Shown: positions 51,960 through 64,000 of the stretch, one piece after another
Numbering within the stretch: the stretch's first letter is position 1
How the letters are laid out: each line of letters starts with the position of its first letter
Assembly: GCA_039654915.1 (NCBI GenBank)
Contig: CM077599.1
Span: 4,776,501 to 4,840,500, forward strand
Source: Aquilaria yunnanensis
Lineage: Eukaryota > Streptophyta > Magnoliopsida > Malvales > Thymelaeaceae
Direction: 5' to 3'
Length of the DNA: 64,000 bases
Notes under the pieces: model-generated
Told to the model about the DNA's origin: nothing
Databases searched by the model: none
Seen by the model: only the letters and a program-made list of their open reading frames with translations
Made by a program: the position numbers and the translations under genes

Positions 51960-52800
51960 CCATAGGCTAACAGTAGCTTTTCCTTGCTTAAAATTGGTAT
52001 GAAAAGTGAATTATGCATTCAGCTGAATTCTGATGGAGATCTACCTTGCTCCTGGGCTGACAGGTTCCTTAATCCATTGATAAGATGCTTTGCCTTTTAA
52101 CCTGCTGTATATCGCAGATTAATTTTTGCTGAGGTTTACGTTTGGGTTTGAGGAAACTTGACAAATTTTCTTGGCAACATATTAAAGTATTCTCTCACAA
52201 ATGGATGATATTTTGAACTTCATGCCACTAAACCCAGCATATTGGGTGAACAAACTACAATTGAAGGTCCTCTTAATGCACAGATGCCAGGAATGGCTTG
52301 AAAATAGGGTATTGTGCTTGTTTAATTACCATTGTTGAATGATCTTTAGACTTTATGAGCAAGGTCGTCTGGCACTTATGAACTTCATGAGCTATGTAGG
52401 CCATTTTCCAGAGAAGTAAAGGAAAGTGTCTTTGTCATATTGTCTTACCCTTCCACTATTTCTTATACCGAAATGAGGTTATGATTCGTCAGCAGTGTTG
52501 ACAAATGCCTATTGAGAGTTATCATGGATTGAAGCACACACAAATTGCCATAGTAATTGTAAGTGGTATATTTGTCCAAAGGACTAGCATTTTGTTGACA
52601 GAGAATAGTTAGGAATTGGAAAGCTCTGTATTTCTTTTCTTTTCTCTCACATATAGTACAACTTATATGGTGCATCATGTAACTATCTACATGTGAATTA
52701 CATCATTAGTACAAGTCTTCTTTTTCCATTTATATTTTCTTTTGAGTTCCACCATATGTATCTAGTTTTGTAATCATAAAATGAGTTTACAATTAGAAAT
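51960..52800. other. Intergenic space between convergent genes
   Basis: Expected to hold the two 3' UTRs. No ORF or RNA gene recognised. Confidence 0.5.
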
Positions 52801-52806
52801 GGCCCT

Positions 52807-55800
52807 TTAGAAATATTCTTTGTGGAACTCAAACCGTGTAGATGTCCTGTGGCTTAATTCCTGTGAAAGCTTCTTCAATTCTTTAGCTAACATGGGCATC
52901 CCACAATAGAATACACCTGCAATTCATAAATCGAAATGAAAATGATTGTTAGATTATTTCATGGTTAGCAATTATTGGTCAGGGCATTGGAATGTTCTGT
53001 TCGTTTTCTTTTTCATTTCTTTGCCTGATAATGTTCAGTGCCTTGGAAAAGTGAAGGGCCAGCATTTTGATCTGGCCATTCGACTTTCCCAATTTTTATT
53101 TTTAAGAAAAGAGTATAACTGGGTTTTTCAATTAGATACAGCTGATTAGGTAACAATAGTGGTGGAAATGTTTGGCAGTTCTCCATTAGCAATGGTGTAT
53201 GTTAGTGGTTAGCCTAGTGGTGATGTTTAGGGGTGAAAAGAAGGTAGACTGTGCTTCTTCAGAAGAGGATAGCCACTCCAACATCTAGTTATAAAATGAT
53301 CTTTCAAGTTGAGCTCATGCTTCTGCGATCATTACTGTGCCCTGATTTTTACCTTTTTATTTTTTGAAGTGTATTACCTACTGTTGAATATGGATGCTTG
53401 GAGGCTATTTTGGTGAAAACCTCTTTCCAGTTGGGCCTTGCAAAATGTGTCCTTACCTGTAACAGATCAATTTGTGAAGCAGTATTATAAGATAATCTGG
53501 GGAACAAGCTTATATTTGTGTGTATGAAGGAGCTAAAGTCATACTCGTGTGCCTGATAAGATATCAACACCATGTTTAGCATGGTTGAGAGCCTGCACCA
53601 TAGTAATTAAGGTTGATCTTGCATCCCCCTCTTCATAAACACTTGTTAGGTAGTTGTGCAGCTCAATTTGACCCTATTTTAGAGTTCAGGAAGCATGTGA
53701 GAAACAAACCCTTGCTTGTCTGTTGTCAACTTGTTAATATTCACACATAGCTAGTGGTAACTTACCTTATGATCCATTTCTGCAACTTCATTCATTACTC
53801 CTTTGAACCATTCGAAGGACCCAGGTTCCCTAGTAACCCAATAGAAATGAGCATGTGTGGTCCGGTGTAGCTTCTTCTTTCCACCCTGTGTCAGACTTGA
53901 TCCTGGAGTCACGTTGAAAGATGAAAAACTATTCCAGCTATCTTCTGATTTGCTTATTTCGGTGGCTGAATCCTGTATCATTATATTTTGCGTAAGCTCA
54001 CTTTAGTGAAACTGAAATTGGATTCAGATAGATTAGTAGAATACGAAATCTACCAAGAGTTCCTCTGCAGCTTTTGTATTGTTTAGGAGATCTTTTAGGA
54101 TGCTTATAAAAGGGGTAGCTCCAATTCCTAGTCCAACAAGGAGCAAGACATCGTAATTTCTGTAGTCCTGTGCTGGTGCCCCATAAGGGCCATCAACAAG
54201 TAGTTTGGGTTGGCTGCGTCATTAAAATAGTGTTGACTTAATGCTTTGTTGAATATTAATCTAATAGTGTGGAATTTCACATGGCTAGTAATATGTGATT
54301 ACCTTTCTGGATCTGCACTTCCAGACCAATCAAAATTGGCTTGATCAATAACTGTTGGTGAATCGTTCAGTTCAGACAACACTCGTTTTAATTCCTGTGT
54401 CCAGTCTCCAACTATTCGAATGTGAACGCTAAGGTAGTCATCTCCTGGTGCAGAGGTTATCGAAAACGGGTGCCTGCAATGAACCATATATTAACCTAAT
54501 GTTACCTAGACGCAATCTTATCCTGTTGGAAGTAAGAAATGAGTCAAGCCTATAGTTACCATTCAAATGGAGAGATTGCATGGCACTTCAGAAATATGTA
54601 TTGCCCGCTTGTGTACTTGAAGCCTGAAGGCTTTGACATGGTCAAGCTAAAAACATTCCCGGGCAAGACAGAAACCTGTTCATGTGACGAATAACTTATA
54701 AGACTCACTTGTGCAATATACATGATAACCACACATGCATATAAGTCTATGTGGCTTCGGGCTTGAGTTCATCTCACAATTACCTTCAGTATTCTAACAG
54801 TATAGTTTTTTGATCTACATGTTCTTATACTCCTCTCTGCTATATAAAGCAACAAAGGAGCAGAGATGTACATCCATGTCTGGAAAAAGGGAGAATTAAC
54901 TGTTGGTAAGACTATACATCAAAGATGAAGTTCCATTATTCCAATAGAAGTTGTGATACAAAGGTTCTTACCGTCTTGTGGTACCACTTGTGATCCAAGA
55001 ACAAGAATGCTCCATGAATTAGTAGCAAAACATAGAGCAAAACTAGAAGATGGTGAGAATACCAGAATGCATTGAAGCCAGTCAGTCTGTTGAAAGGTGC
55101 AGGTAGCCTTACCACATTCTTGCGGAATTGGCTAGCGGCCAAAGTGAACGCAATGGCCATCAAAATCACCATACAGATCCCAGTAATGCCTTCAATACCC
55201 TTCAAGAGGTCTGCATATGATGGTTTTTTCCCATTGAAACTAGAGGCAATAAGTGCAAATGTTTCAGGGGGGGAGCCTGTGAGGCGGGGAAAGTCGCATG
55301 CCAAATGATTTCCTGCATGAATCAGAACTCCGATGACTATGGCATATGCTATGATCTGCAACATTTTAGGGAACAGATTAGAGGACTATCAATGTTCTGT
55401 TAGTGTCTTCTGCTATTAGACTGGAAGTTTTGGTAGTATCGTACCTTGTGGAAATTGATGTTGTCATCAAAGGGAACGAAGGACCTTGCTCTAGTCGAAC
55501 GTAGCCATGTCAGGGTGTTTCGACAAACTGGTAAAAGAATCAGAGCCATGTTGAGCTTTAGAGTCTCCGCAGCCCCTTTGGCGGTGGCTAAGCAATAACC
55601 CATTACTTGAAAAGCTGCCCTCTTCCTATACTGCAGGAACTTCCAAACAAACAAAGAAGCCATTGCCGCTATCCAGAGCAGAAATATCCAGCCCCTTTGC
55701 CAGTTCTCAAGAATCAAGTAGCCTAGGATGAACGTCACTCTGTGGATCATGCTTTTCGCCCTCAATGGACTTGAGTACTGACTCCAGCCTGCTGCACTTG

Positions 55801-57747
55801 TAGTGCTTAAGGGTCTGCTGTAGTTCATATATGTATCTCTTTGCAGAAGCAGCGTCTCCAACTGCCACAACTGAAAATAGAGGATAGACATATGAAATTA
55901 TCACTAGAAAGTGGGGCATTTTAGAAGTTTGAAATGAAATATGTAGCTAGATAGATACCTCAATAAAACCCAAATTTTCTGGGTCTAGTTCTTCCATTAT
56001 CAATGAAGCATATTCATCAGCTTGCTCCTTCAGCTTGGATAGCTTGTTCGCCGAAGCACTGAGTCTTAGGAGCTGCGCTAGGAGAAAAATAGACATGATT
56101 AACATAACCAAACTGTAATATGCAAAATTCGAAACATAGAGAAATGAAATGCATCCAAAACGAAAGATTATGCTTCCTCCTTTTCCTTCACCTGGGCTTA
56201 CATCACTGGTAAAAAGGAATATACTTTTAAACAACTATCATTTTCTCAGCTAAAGGAAATGAGAATGAACGTGTGCCAGTAACTCTTTCCAATTTAATGT
56301 TTGATATGCACATAATCAACAATAATTCGTATGGAAGGAGCAAACTATTGAATGTGAAGACAACGACTACTACAAATTGTGACTTGGTTTGGCCTCTTGT
56401 CATACTCCATAAAGAGAAAGTATAAAAGCAATTGTAGTGTGGCGGGTGAACTACTTTTACTTTCATGTCGAATCCACCCTTCAATTTGGTTTAGCTATGC
56501 CTATGTAGTAGTAGTACTACTACTACATCATTTACTTTTTACAACACAAACCTTTATCTTAATCCCAAACAAGTCCAAAAGTACTATGGCTGCTTCTTTC
56601 TTACCTTAATTTTCTTCTCTGCCTATTGTAGTATTCTGTTTAAAAAAGCAAAAAAGAAAAAAAAAACAAAGAAAGGAACAGGGAATTTGCCTCTTCCACT
56701 TCTTCTCTTGTGATTCTTCCATCTTCATTCCTATCAGCCCTGAAAGATGATCCCAAAAATTAAAAAGAAAAACAGGACAGGAATCATTCATAAAGAAATT
56801 GATTCTTCATTAACGATAATAAATTACAACACCATTAGTAATTACTACTAAAATTTCGAGTCCCTTCTCTTCCCGCAAAAATCGAGACCCAACGCGAAAA
56901 AAAGGAAAAATTGTTCTGTAGGAGAAAACGAACATGTCGAAGAAAATCTGAAGACGAGCGTCAAAACTCTGGTCCGAAATTTGCGACCAAAAATCTCGAA
57001 GTTCCTCCTTCGTAATTCTCCTAATCTTCTGCCGCTTCCTTCTCGCCAACGCGTCGAAAATTCGCACCGCGAACTCCTTGGAGTCCACCATTCCTAACAA
57101 ACACTTTGGTGAGTATATTTTAATTTTTCATTTCCCAGCTGAGGGAAAACAGAGCAGAGCACCGCCTTACCGATACATTCTCCAAAGTCTTCTTTCGCCA
57201 GCAATCCATCCTTCGCCAGCTTCTCGAACTTCGCCTCCACTTTTCTCCACATTTCCTCCGCGTCGCTCGCACCGCTCGTCCTGCTTATGAATCTCAGCCC
57301 CTTGAGCGCTGGCTGCGCTCCAGACGTTGCCCGCTGCAGCTTCGCCTGAATTCGCCTCGCCTCGCGCGCGGCGATCACTCTGTCGATCTCCGATGACGTC
57401 GTCCGCGAGGATCCCGACCTGAGCCACCCTAACTGCCGGCAGATTTTCGACGTCGTGGACAGGCTCCGGCAGAAAATTCCCTGCTCGGTGGAGGAGGAGC
57501 GCCTCTCGCCTCTGGTCGGAGTGGGCGAGACGCCGCGAACCACAATGGAGTCGTGGTCGAGCTCGAGCGTCACCTCGACCAGCTCATGGCCATCCGAGTT
57601 GTTCTGCTGCAAATCGTTGAGGAAGACCGGCAGCATTGCGCCGCCGACATATCCGTAGTCCCTGGAATCGTCGAGGTCGTCCGGCAAGTCGAATGCGCGA
57701 CTGTAGTGGGATTGTTTGGAGCCGCCAAACGACGACGAAGAATTCAT
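52807..57747 (-). CDS. RBOHE: Respiratory burst oxidase homolog E (NADPH oxidase)
   Basis: Plasma-membrane enzyme passing electrons from cytosolic NADPH through FAD and two hemes to apoplastic O2. Fourteen exons: 57747-57171, 57093-56934, 56739-56691, 56072-55959, 55870-55445, 55355-54972, 54879-54784, 54675-54560, 54473-54303, 54213-54054, 53972-53766, 53673-53545, 53456-53378 and 52916-52807; 925 aa. EF-hands: DRNEDGRI (about 247) and DPENLGFI (about 292). Heme histidines: H441/H455 and H543/H556. FAD site HPFSITSAP (about 642); NADPH sites [12 protein letters not shown] and GLGIGATPF. The end FEFHKEYF is typical. [12 protein letters not shown] near the N-terminus and [20 protein letters not shown] indicate the E subgroup, known in Arabidopsis for tapetal cell death. 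The intron after exon 3 appears to be GC-AG. A GA-rich tract lies in the leader region. Confidence 0.95.
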
Positions 57748-57949
57748 TTTTTGGAGCGTTTCGACGTACCCACTTTTTTTTTTTTGTTTCCTTTCCTGTT
57801 GCTCTGTTCTTGAGAAGCCTGTGAGGCCGCTCTCTCTCTCTCTCTTTTATTTCTTTGGTTTTATTTTTTTGAATAAAAAGGGGAAAAAAGGGCAAGAGAA
57901 ACACCCTTCGACTTATCTCCCACGCGATTTCAACACCTCTGTGTTTTGT

Positions 57950-59205
57950 TTAGTATTCTGTTCCCGGCTGGCTAGAGGGTATGGTAGGTTAGAACTTGGC
58001 TAATATACCCCCCAGATTGTCCAATTTGTTTGTTTAAATACAAATATGCCAAGTCTCCCTGAAAAAAAGATAATTAATAAGACATAATTCCAATATGGAT
58101 TGATAGAATTATGAGAGTGATATTTTTTAAAAAAAAAAATTCCAGTGCAACCTTGCTATACAAAAAACTACATCAGTAGTTCTGTTTTAAGGAGATACTG
58201 ATGGAATTTTGTCTCCCTAAAAAAAAAAGATAGTAATTAATAAGACATAATTCCAATATAGATTCTGGCAAATTTTCCATATTCATTTTTAAAATTTTCT
58301 TTAACTTGCAAGTGTACACACATTGGTCGAACCTTCTTTGTCTATATATATATATATTGCATTGGGCATTTATATTATGAATAATAGTTGTAATGTTTTT
58401 CATTTCTCTCCTTTGGTTTCCTTGTTATTCTAAAAACAGATGAGATGAAAGGGCTAAAAAATATACTAGTACAATGACTACCCGAGAACAAGAGTTGAAC
58501 GGCGGAAGGCACATTGTAGGATCGTTCTATTAACATTACAAGATTATTGAACGGAATTTTACAGATTGCTAATATTTTTTATATATAAAAAAGAGGGCGA
58601 AGAAGAAGAATTTGTAGAGTAGGTGCGTTTAGGGGGGAAGGGAATAGGTAGGGAAGAGAGGACGCATTAAATAAACCAATTAGCTAGGGAGGGATTAAAA
58701 TTGATCAGGTAGCGAATACTATAGTCGACGTCGACCACCAATGATCTTAATAATGAACTTGCATATATATTTCTTGCTCTGCACTCTTTTAGGCTTTGGA
58801 TTGGTACCTTCAAACAAATACTATATGTCTTTTTTTTTTTTTTTTAGATAAAACTTTATTCAAAGGAAAATAAAAAAATAATATATGTTACATCAAGGAT
58901 TTCATAATATATTATTGCAATCAATTTCATCAAACAAAAGTGAAAACTTATAAGTGGTGGTGAAAACTGCATGACGAGGTGCATGGTTAATCACGCCAAC
59001 AACGTTATCTGATTTTGAAGGAAAATAAGATACACACACACACACATGATTAATTGAATTGTCAAATAAATATAGAATAATTTTTAAGATAATTAAATTA
59101 AATTTCTCTTTTTCATTAATATTTTCTCATTTGCTGTGTTAATTCTCAGTTACCAAAAGAGGCAGCACTTGATTTGATCTGCACTAAAAATGATTGACAT
59201 GGCTA
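57950..59205. other. RBOHE upstream region and gene-free DNA
   Basis: No ORF of interest. The sequence AATTAATAAGACATAATTCC occurs twice (about 58071 and 58234), a local duplication. There are T-runs near 58830 and a short (CA)n at 59033-59046. Confidence 0.5.
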
Positions 59206-59218
59206 TAAGAACTTAATT

Positions 59219-59800
59219 GAGTAAATTTTATGAATGGTCCCTAACCTTTAGTTATTATTTCTTTTTAATTCCTAACCTATTGAATGTTCTATTTTAGTCC
59301 TAAACCTATTAAAATGTTTCATTTTAGTTTTAAATCTATTAAATATGTTTTATTTTTGTCCCAATTTTATAAAATTTGTTAACTCAAAGTATTTGTCTGA
59401 TAATAATTTTTTAGATCATAATTTAAACTATCCGGTAACTATTTTATAATAAATTTAATCTGTATAATAATTTTCTTATAGTTAATGAAAAATTTAAATC
59501 ACTTTTTTTTCCTGTAAATTGAACTTATTTCATTCAAAAAGAAAAAATTATTAATTTAAATTGTCTATTTATTATAAAAAAAATAAACTATTTAAATTTA
59601 CTGGTAGATAGTTACCATATATTTGAATTAGAATTTTGAAAGTTTATGTTAGACAATTATTCTGAGTTAATGAATTTCATCTGGTGTAGACCAAAATGAA
59701 ATAATTTTAATAGATTTAGGATCAAAACAAAATATTTAATAGGTTAGGAAATAAAAAAAATAAAGATTAAAGGTTAATGACCATTTATGCAATTTACTTG
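59219..59800. mobile_element. Mutator-like MITE with perfect 9-bp target duplication
   Basis: A 582-bp element flanked by identical 9-mers AACTTAATT (59210-59218 and 59801-59809). Left GAGTAAATTTTATGAATGGT, then TAACCTTTA; right read inward CAAGTAAATTGCATAAATGG, then TAACCTTTA. Nearly the whole element is an imperfect inverted repeat, with arms of about 270 bp. No coding capacity. Confidence 0.88.
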
Positions 59801-60001
59801 AACTTAATTAGAAGATGGAAGTTGTGAATGAATTAATATCATGGTTAGTTCAAATACTGGTTTAATGATTTATTTATTGTTTAAGTTTAATTATAATTTA
59901 AATTTCATTTATTTATATATTTAGAGTACATAGATATATATAGTGATTATAATTAAGTGATATATCGTAACTTGAAGCTGATCGTATAAGTAAATCTTAT
60001 A

Positions 60002-60869
60002 CTCCTTCCGTCTCAGGTTTTTTACTTCATTTGTGATTAGCATGGAGATTAAGAAATAATAAAAAAAATGTACATTTTTCTCATTTTCCCCATAGTTTTT
60101 TCTCTTCTTAGTTTGCCACACCATGTGCACAGTACCCACCATCAAACCTAAATGTGCCGCCATCCCCGCCAGTCACCGTCACATGTTCTACTGTCTCTTC
60201 CATGCCATCCTCACGTGCACACCATCCTCATCGCACATTGTCTGCATCTTCTGTCACCTTATTTGACTTAACATTACCCTTTGTCCCGAATCTCAAACTC
60301 AAACCTCATGTATTCGATTTCGCTGTCTAGTCATCTCCTCGTCGGCCTTATCCTATCGCTTCCCTCGGTCACTTGCTCGTCGCTTTCCTTCATCACCCTC
60401 TCATCATTTACTCGCCTCATTTCTCCTTTGGCATCGCATTGCCTTCACATTCGATCTCTTAACCTGTCGCTTGCCGTCCACCACTGACCTCCCTGGCCTC
60501 CTCGCCCTGATCTTCTCAAACTGTCACCCGCCACCCAATGCCCTGACCTCTTTGCCCAAATCTTCTCACCTTGTTGCCCATCACCCCGACCTCGTCACCC
60601 TAATCTCCTCACATTCATTTTCTCACCTCATCAACCCCACCTCGCTAACCTCCTCACCCAATCACTCACCACCCCGAGTTCCTCATCTCATTGTTCACTG
60701 GTAGTGGTTGAAGGGATCGGAGAAGCAGAACAAAAACAAAATGACTGACAATAGTAAATAAGAGGAGTATAATTATAAAGTTGTCTAGTAAAATTTACTA
60801 AAAAATTGAGGTAAAAAATTGAAACGACCCAAAATAACAAACATAGCAAAAAATCTGAAATTAAGGGAG
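60002..60869. mobile_element. TA-flanked mariner/Stowaway-type element carrying GC-rich DNA
   Basis: TA at 60000-60001 and 60870-60871. Left CTCCTTCCGTCTCAGGTTTT; right read inward CTCCCTTAATTTCAGATTTT. At 868 bp it is longer than a usual Stowaway MITE. The interior from about 60110 to 60710 is C-rich, with Ser/Leu/Pro-rich frames (such as 60281-60487) of no family I recognise; it may be captured or simple-sequence DNA. Confidence 0.65.
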
Positions 60870-60899
60870 TATTAAAAGACCGTTTCGCTGATTAATAGT

Positions 60900-62110
60900 G
60901 GTATATAAAATCACCAGAAAAAGAAAAAAAGAAAAGAAAAAGGGCCGCTTCTAGAAGGGGGAGCAGTACAGGATAGGATTTGGAATTAGAAGAGGCACTG
61001 CCTGATCGACATCAACATGTCCTACTTGCACGATTAAGTTTTGTTTCACGTCAAGTGCAGACGAACTCGCCTGGCCTGATGCTCTGGTTAATTTCTTTCA
61101 CCACTGCCTGCTACTGCTCGCTGCCACGCAACAACCCCTTCTACTCTACCTACTTTTTCTCTGCAAAATTATTCATTTCTCCCGGCAATTTTCTTTGCTT
61201 CCATTTAATTTCCCCTGATCTGTTGTATTGTTAATTTCTCTCAGCAACATAATTTCATCACCTCAACAAAATTTATTGTCGAAAATTTTCTTCTTTCTCA
61301 AATTCTTTTCCATGAGAATAGAAATAATGATTGTACCTGTCTAACAGATCATTTTAACATGAAAAACCTTAAAATCAAATCCCGCTTCATAAAATGAAAA
61401 AGTAAAAGCATCCATCTTTCTGACAAATTTCAATTTTAATTGTCAAATGAGGCCTTTTTTTTTCTCAGTCTTTGAAAACAAGGGTGTTGATATTATCTCT
61501 GAACAGTGGTGTTAACTTAGATTTGGTACGTACGTAACGGTGTTTGAATGGAAGTCATGCATGAAGTCAGAGGATAATACATTTTCACTAATCATCCCTA
61601 ATTGGTCAACATGCTTTAGGAATTCTCTTATTAAAAAGTTGGTACGTAGTCTTTAAGTGATTTATTTAAGATTTTGTTCTGGACTAAGCTTGTTAGAGTA
61701 AAATATGTCTTGGCGGTTGAGATGTAGGACTCAAAAGGTTTTCAACTTTGGGACTTCATCATCCTTCACTTGCCCTTCCTAATTCTGCCCATGCATGCCA
61801 ATTCAACGTTTTGAAAACCAATCTCTCTCACCTTCCTTTTTCTTAATTTTGTTTCTACTTGTGGTCAGTATTTGTTTAATTGTTTTCAGTGGTACTAATT
61901 TTATAAAAATCTAAGAGACATGATAGATGCGTTCGATACCATTATGTGTGCGTGCGCCCTTTAAAAAAAAAAAAAAAACAGGAAGAGATGTTTGGAACAA
62001 AACCAAAACAAGTTTCTAGAAGAAATTTTCTTAATTTGAAAAATATATTTATTTTATTATATATATATTTTTTTTGAAGAAAAATCGGTCAGATAATTTT
62101 ATTAAATAAT
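60900..62110. other. Gene-free interval
   Basis: Only short unsupported frames, such as 60980-61234. Nothing else recognised. Confidence 0.5.
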
Positions 62111-62121
62111 CTTGCATCAAT

Positions 62122-62655
62122 TAGGGTAAACATTATTCACACAAAACTGAAAAAATTGATTGCATTTGGATAATAAAATGATTCAGTTTCTTTTCTAGTT
62201 TGATCAATTTAGACAAAAATTGAATTTCATGTTCAGTAATCAAATCGGTTATTAGATCATACACTTTACACTAAATAAAACGAATAGACCAAATACTAGT
62301 GAATAGTTTACCATTATCCATAATGACCATACATATATGAAGTTATTTTCTACTAATTTTTACTATTATCTATATTAACTCTACATATATAAAGTTATTT
62401 CCTATTAATTTTGGACTATATGTTATCTATCCGTCTTTAATTTGGGGTCTGAGAGATAAAAAGTCCAATTCTTATCCTATACTTTCATTTATTATGAGCC
62501 AAAGTTTTGGAAAGAATAGTTGAATAAAGTGAAATGTAATTTGGACGATTTTGGATCGGTTTTGATTTATAATTTGGACAATTTAGATACATTTTATAAA
62601 AATAAAAAATCAATCAGATTGGTTCTAAACTAAATTAACTGAATACTCCCCTCTA
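62122..62655. mobile_element. hAT-type MITE with 8-bp target duplication
   Basis: A 534-bp element flanked by GCATCAAT (62114-62121) and GCATCAAA (62656-62663), 7 of 8 equal, the target length of hAT elements. Left TAGGGTAAACATTATTCA; right read inward TAGAGGGGAGTATTCAG. The interior carries AATCGGTT and TTCAGTTT motifs in both orientations, as in the element at 35172-35616. Confidence 0.72.
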
Positions 62656-62669
62656 GCATCAAATCGGAT

Positions 62670-64000
62670 CGAGTACAATGTTTAAAAGAAAAAGAAGAAG
62701 CTTAATTGAGCTCAATTGGGAGTACTATAGACACAAATTAATTAAAACCGATACCAAATTTCATTAGGCAGCTTTTGTTGTGTGTGTATGAATCGAGATC
62801 GCCACCTAGAACTAGTTTTGAGAGCGGATGATGATGAGCTACGACTACATTAATCTCATTTAGGCATTCGTTTAGGAATAATGTCTAAAGTTAATGTTAG
62901 AATTTGAAATAAATTATCAACAATTATGATAGTTTTTCAAACTTCTAACATTAAAAGTTACTATTAGATAACCTTTTTAGCCTCAAGGTGCATAGCAAAA
63001 AACCAAGCCTAAGGGAAGTGGGGTGGGTTGTTAATATGTATAAAGTTATAATTAATAATAGAAAAAATTAAATAATGTTACATATAAATTCATGAAATTT
63101 AAAAATTTATAATGAATAAGTTCAATTCAAAAATTTATAACTCACAATTTAATATGACCACATGTTTAAAACTATTGAAATCAAACATCAAACATCAAAC
63201 ATCAACCTTTTGATGACAAAGAGTAACTTCTTACTTCTCTAACACCATTCAAACTTAAGAAGAAATGTGCACTGTTTAGATAAAAATGCTACAGATTTTC
63301 AATTATTTTAAAAGTTAGCAAACATGATCCATATAATAAAAATATAATAATTGGTTTAATATGATATTTTTTGTATTATTTTCATTCAATGTAAAAATAA
63401 TGATGAATGTAATAGGCTTAAAAAGATTGTCCCTCATTTTTTGTAAAGTATGTCCTATAAATTCAATATTAATAATAATCATTAGGCAGGCTAAGAATAA
63501 GTATGTTCTATAAATTCAATATTAATAAAAAGATTTTTCCTATTATTTGAACTAATTGAAAAGTCGAATAAGATTTCAAAAAGTAAGTATTAATATTAAT
63601 CACAAATATAAACTTAATTTATAAAAATAAAAATATATTATGGATTTTTAAAAATTATTAGTAAATTTATTACATATAGAAATTATTTAGAAGCAAAAAA
63701 TTTATTATAAATATATTATCTATTTAGGAAAAATTGGTCGATTTGCATGATTTACAAACCTTATTAGGTAATCAAAGCATTTGACTCCACGAATATAACA
63801 TGTCGAGTTATTATTATGGGTAAAGTGTAGGTTTTCTAAAATTGAAAGGGTAAGTGTACATTAGGCCAAACCTTGGAGGAATTACTATAAGTTTATCTTT
63901 GGATTTTAAAAAAAGGTAAAATATACACTTATCCATTATCAACTCAAATGTTTACAAATAAGTACTTAATTTTAATATTATTACAATTTTATACCACATT
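62670..64000. other. Gene-free AT-rich interval to the window end
   Basis: No supported ORF. The phrase ATGTTCTATAAATTCAATAT/ATGTCCTATAAATTCAATAT recurs near 63450 and 63501 as a short local duplication. Confidence 0.5.

Noticed and set aside
60281..60704. Two Ser/Leu/Pro-rich frames of about 70 aa
   Set aside because: They result from C- and T-rich low-complexity DNA in several frames at once, so they are not credible genes.

Overview
The window is nuclear DNA from a flowering plant, most likely a core eudicot. The genes have many GT-AG introns, the proteins match Arabidopsis-type families exon by exon, and the intergenic DNA is AT-rich and full of plant-type MITEs, Mutator-like, hAT and mariner-like elements. 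I see no tRNA, rRNA or CRISPR array and no organellar or bacterial sequence. All intron-exon structures below were read by eye from splice consensus, reading phase and family similarity.

Layout. (1) 1-4.65 kb: the first 11 exons of an RRP12-like ribosome-assembly gene (minus strand; its 3' part lies off the left edge), with telo-box and site II motifs upstream, then a broken MFAP1 copy at 4.87-5.33 kb. (2) 5.4-18.5 kb: gene-poor and AT-rich. It holds one single-exon gene for a small membrane protein of unknown function (13.3-13.9 kb), three diverged tandem repeats, a Stowaway-like MITE and a decayed hAT transposase. (3) 18.9-23.8 kb: a complete 11-exon ABCE (RLI2-type) gene of 605 codons. (4) 24.3-29.9 kb: a mariner-like element with TA target duplications, matching terminal repeats and an uninterrupted 440-aa DD39D transposase, plus a second broken repeat-rich ORF. 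(5) 30-43 kb: no host gene; a patchwork of inverted-repeat elements including nested Mutator-like elements and one that encloses a GC-rich segment. (6) 43.3-57.75 kb: a gene cluster with FMO1 (plus), peroxiredoxin Q (minus), a 95-aa single-pass membrane protein (plus, divergent from PrxQ) and the NADPH oxidase RBOHE (minus). (7) 58-64 kb: gene-free, with a Mutator-like MITE flanked by a perfect 9-bp target duplication, a TA-flanked element carrying GC-rich DNA, and a hAT-type MITE.

Two functional themes stand out. RRP12 and ABCE both serve ribosome production or recycling and both carry site II/telo-box type promoters. FMO1, PrxQ and RBOHE, within 15 kb, all concern redox or defence chemistry (pipecolate N-hydroxylation, plastid peroxide removal, apoplastic superoxide production). 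Nothing in the sequence shows that they are co-regulated, so this may be chance. The most unusual items are the mariner-like element with its accessory ORF, the nested and DNA-carrying TIR elements, the duplicated splice-donor junction in FMO1, and a GC-AG intron in RBOHE.
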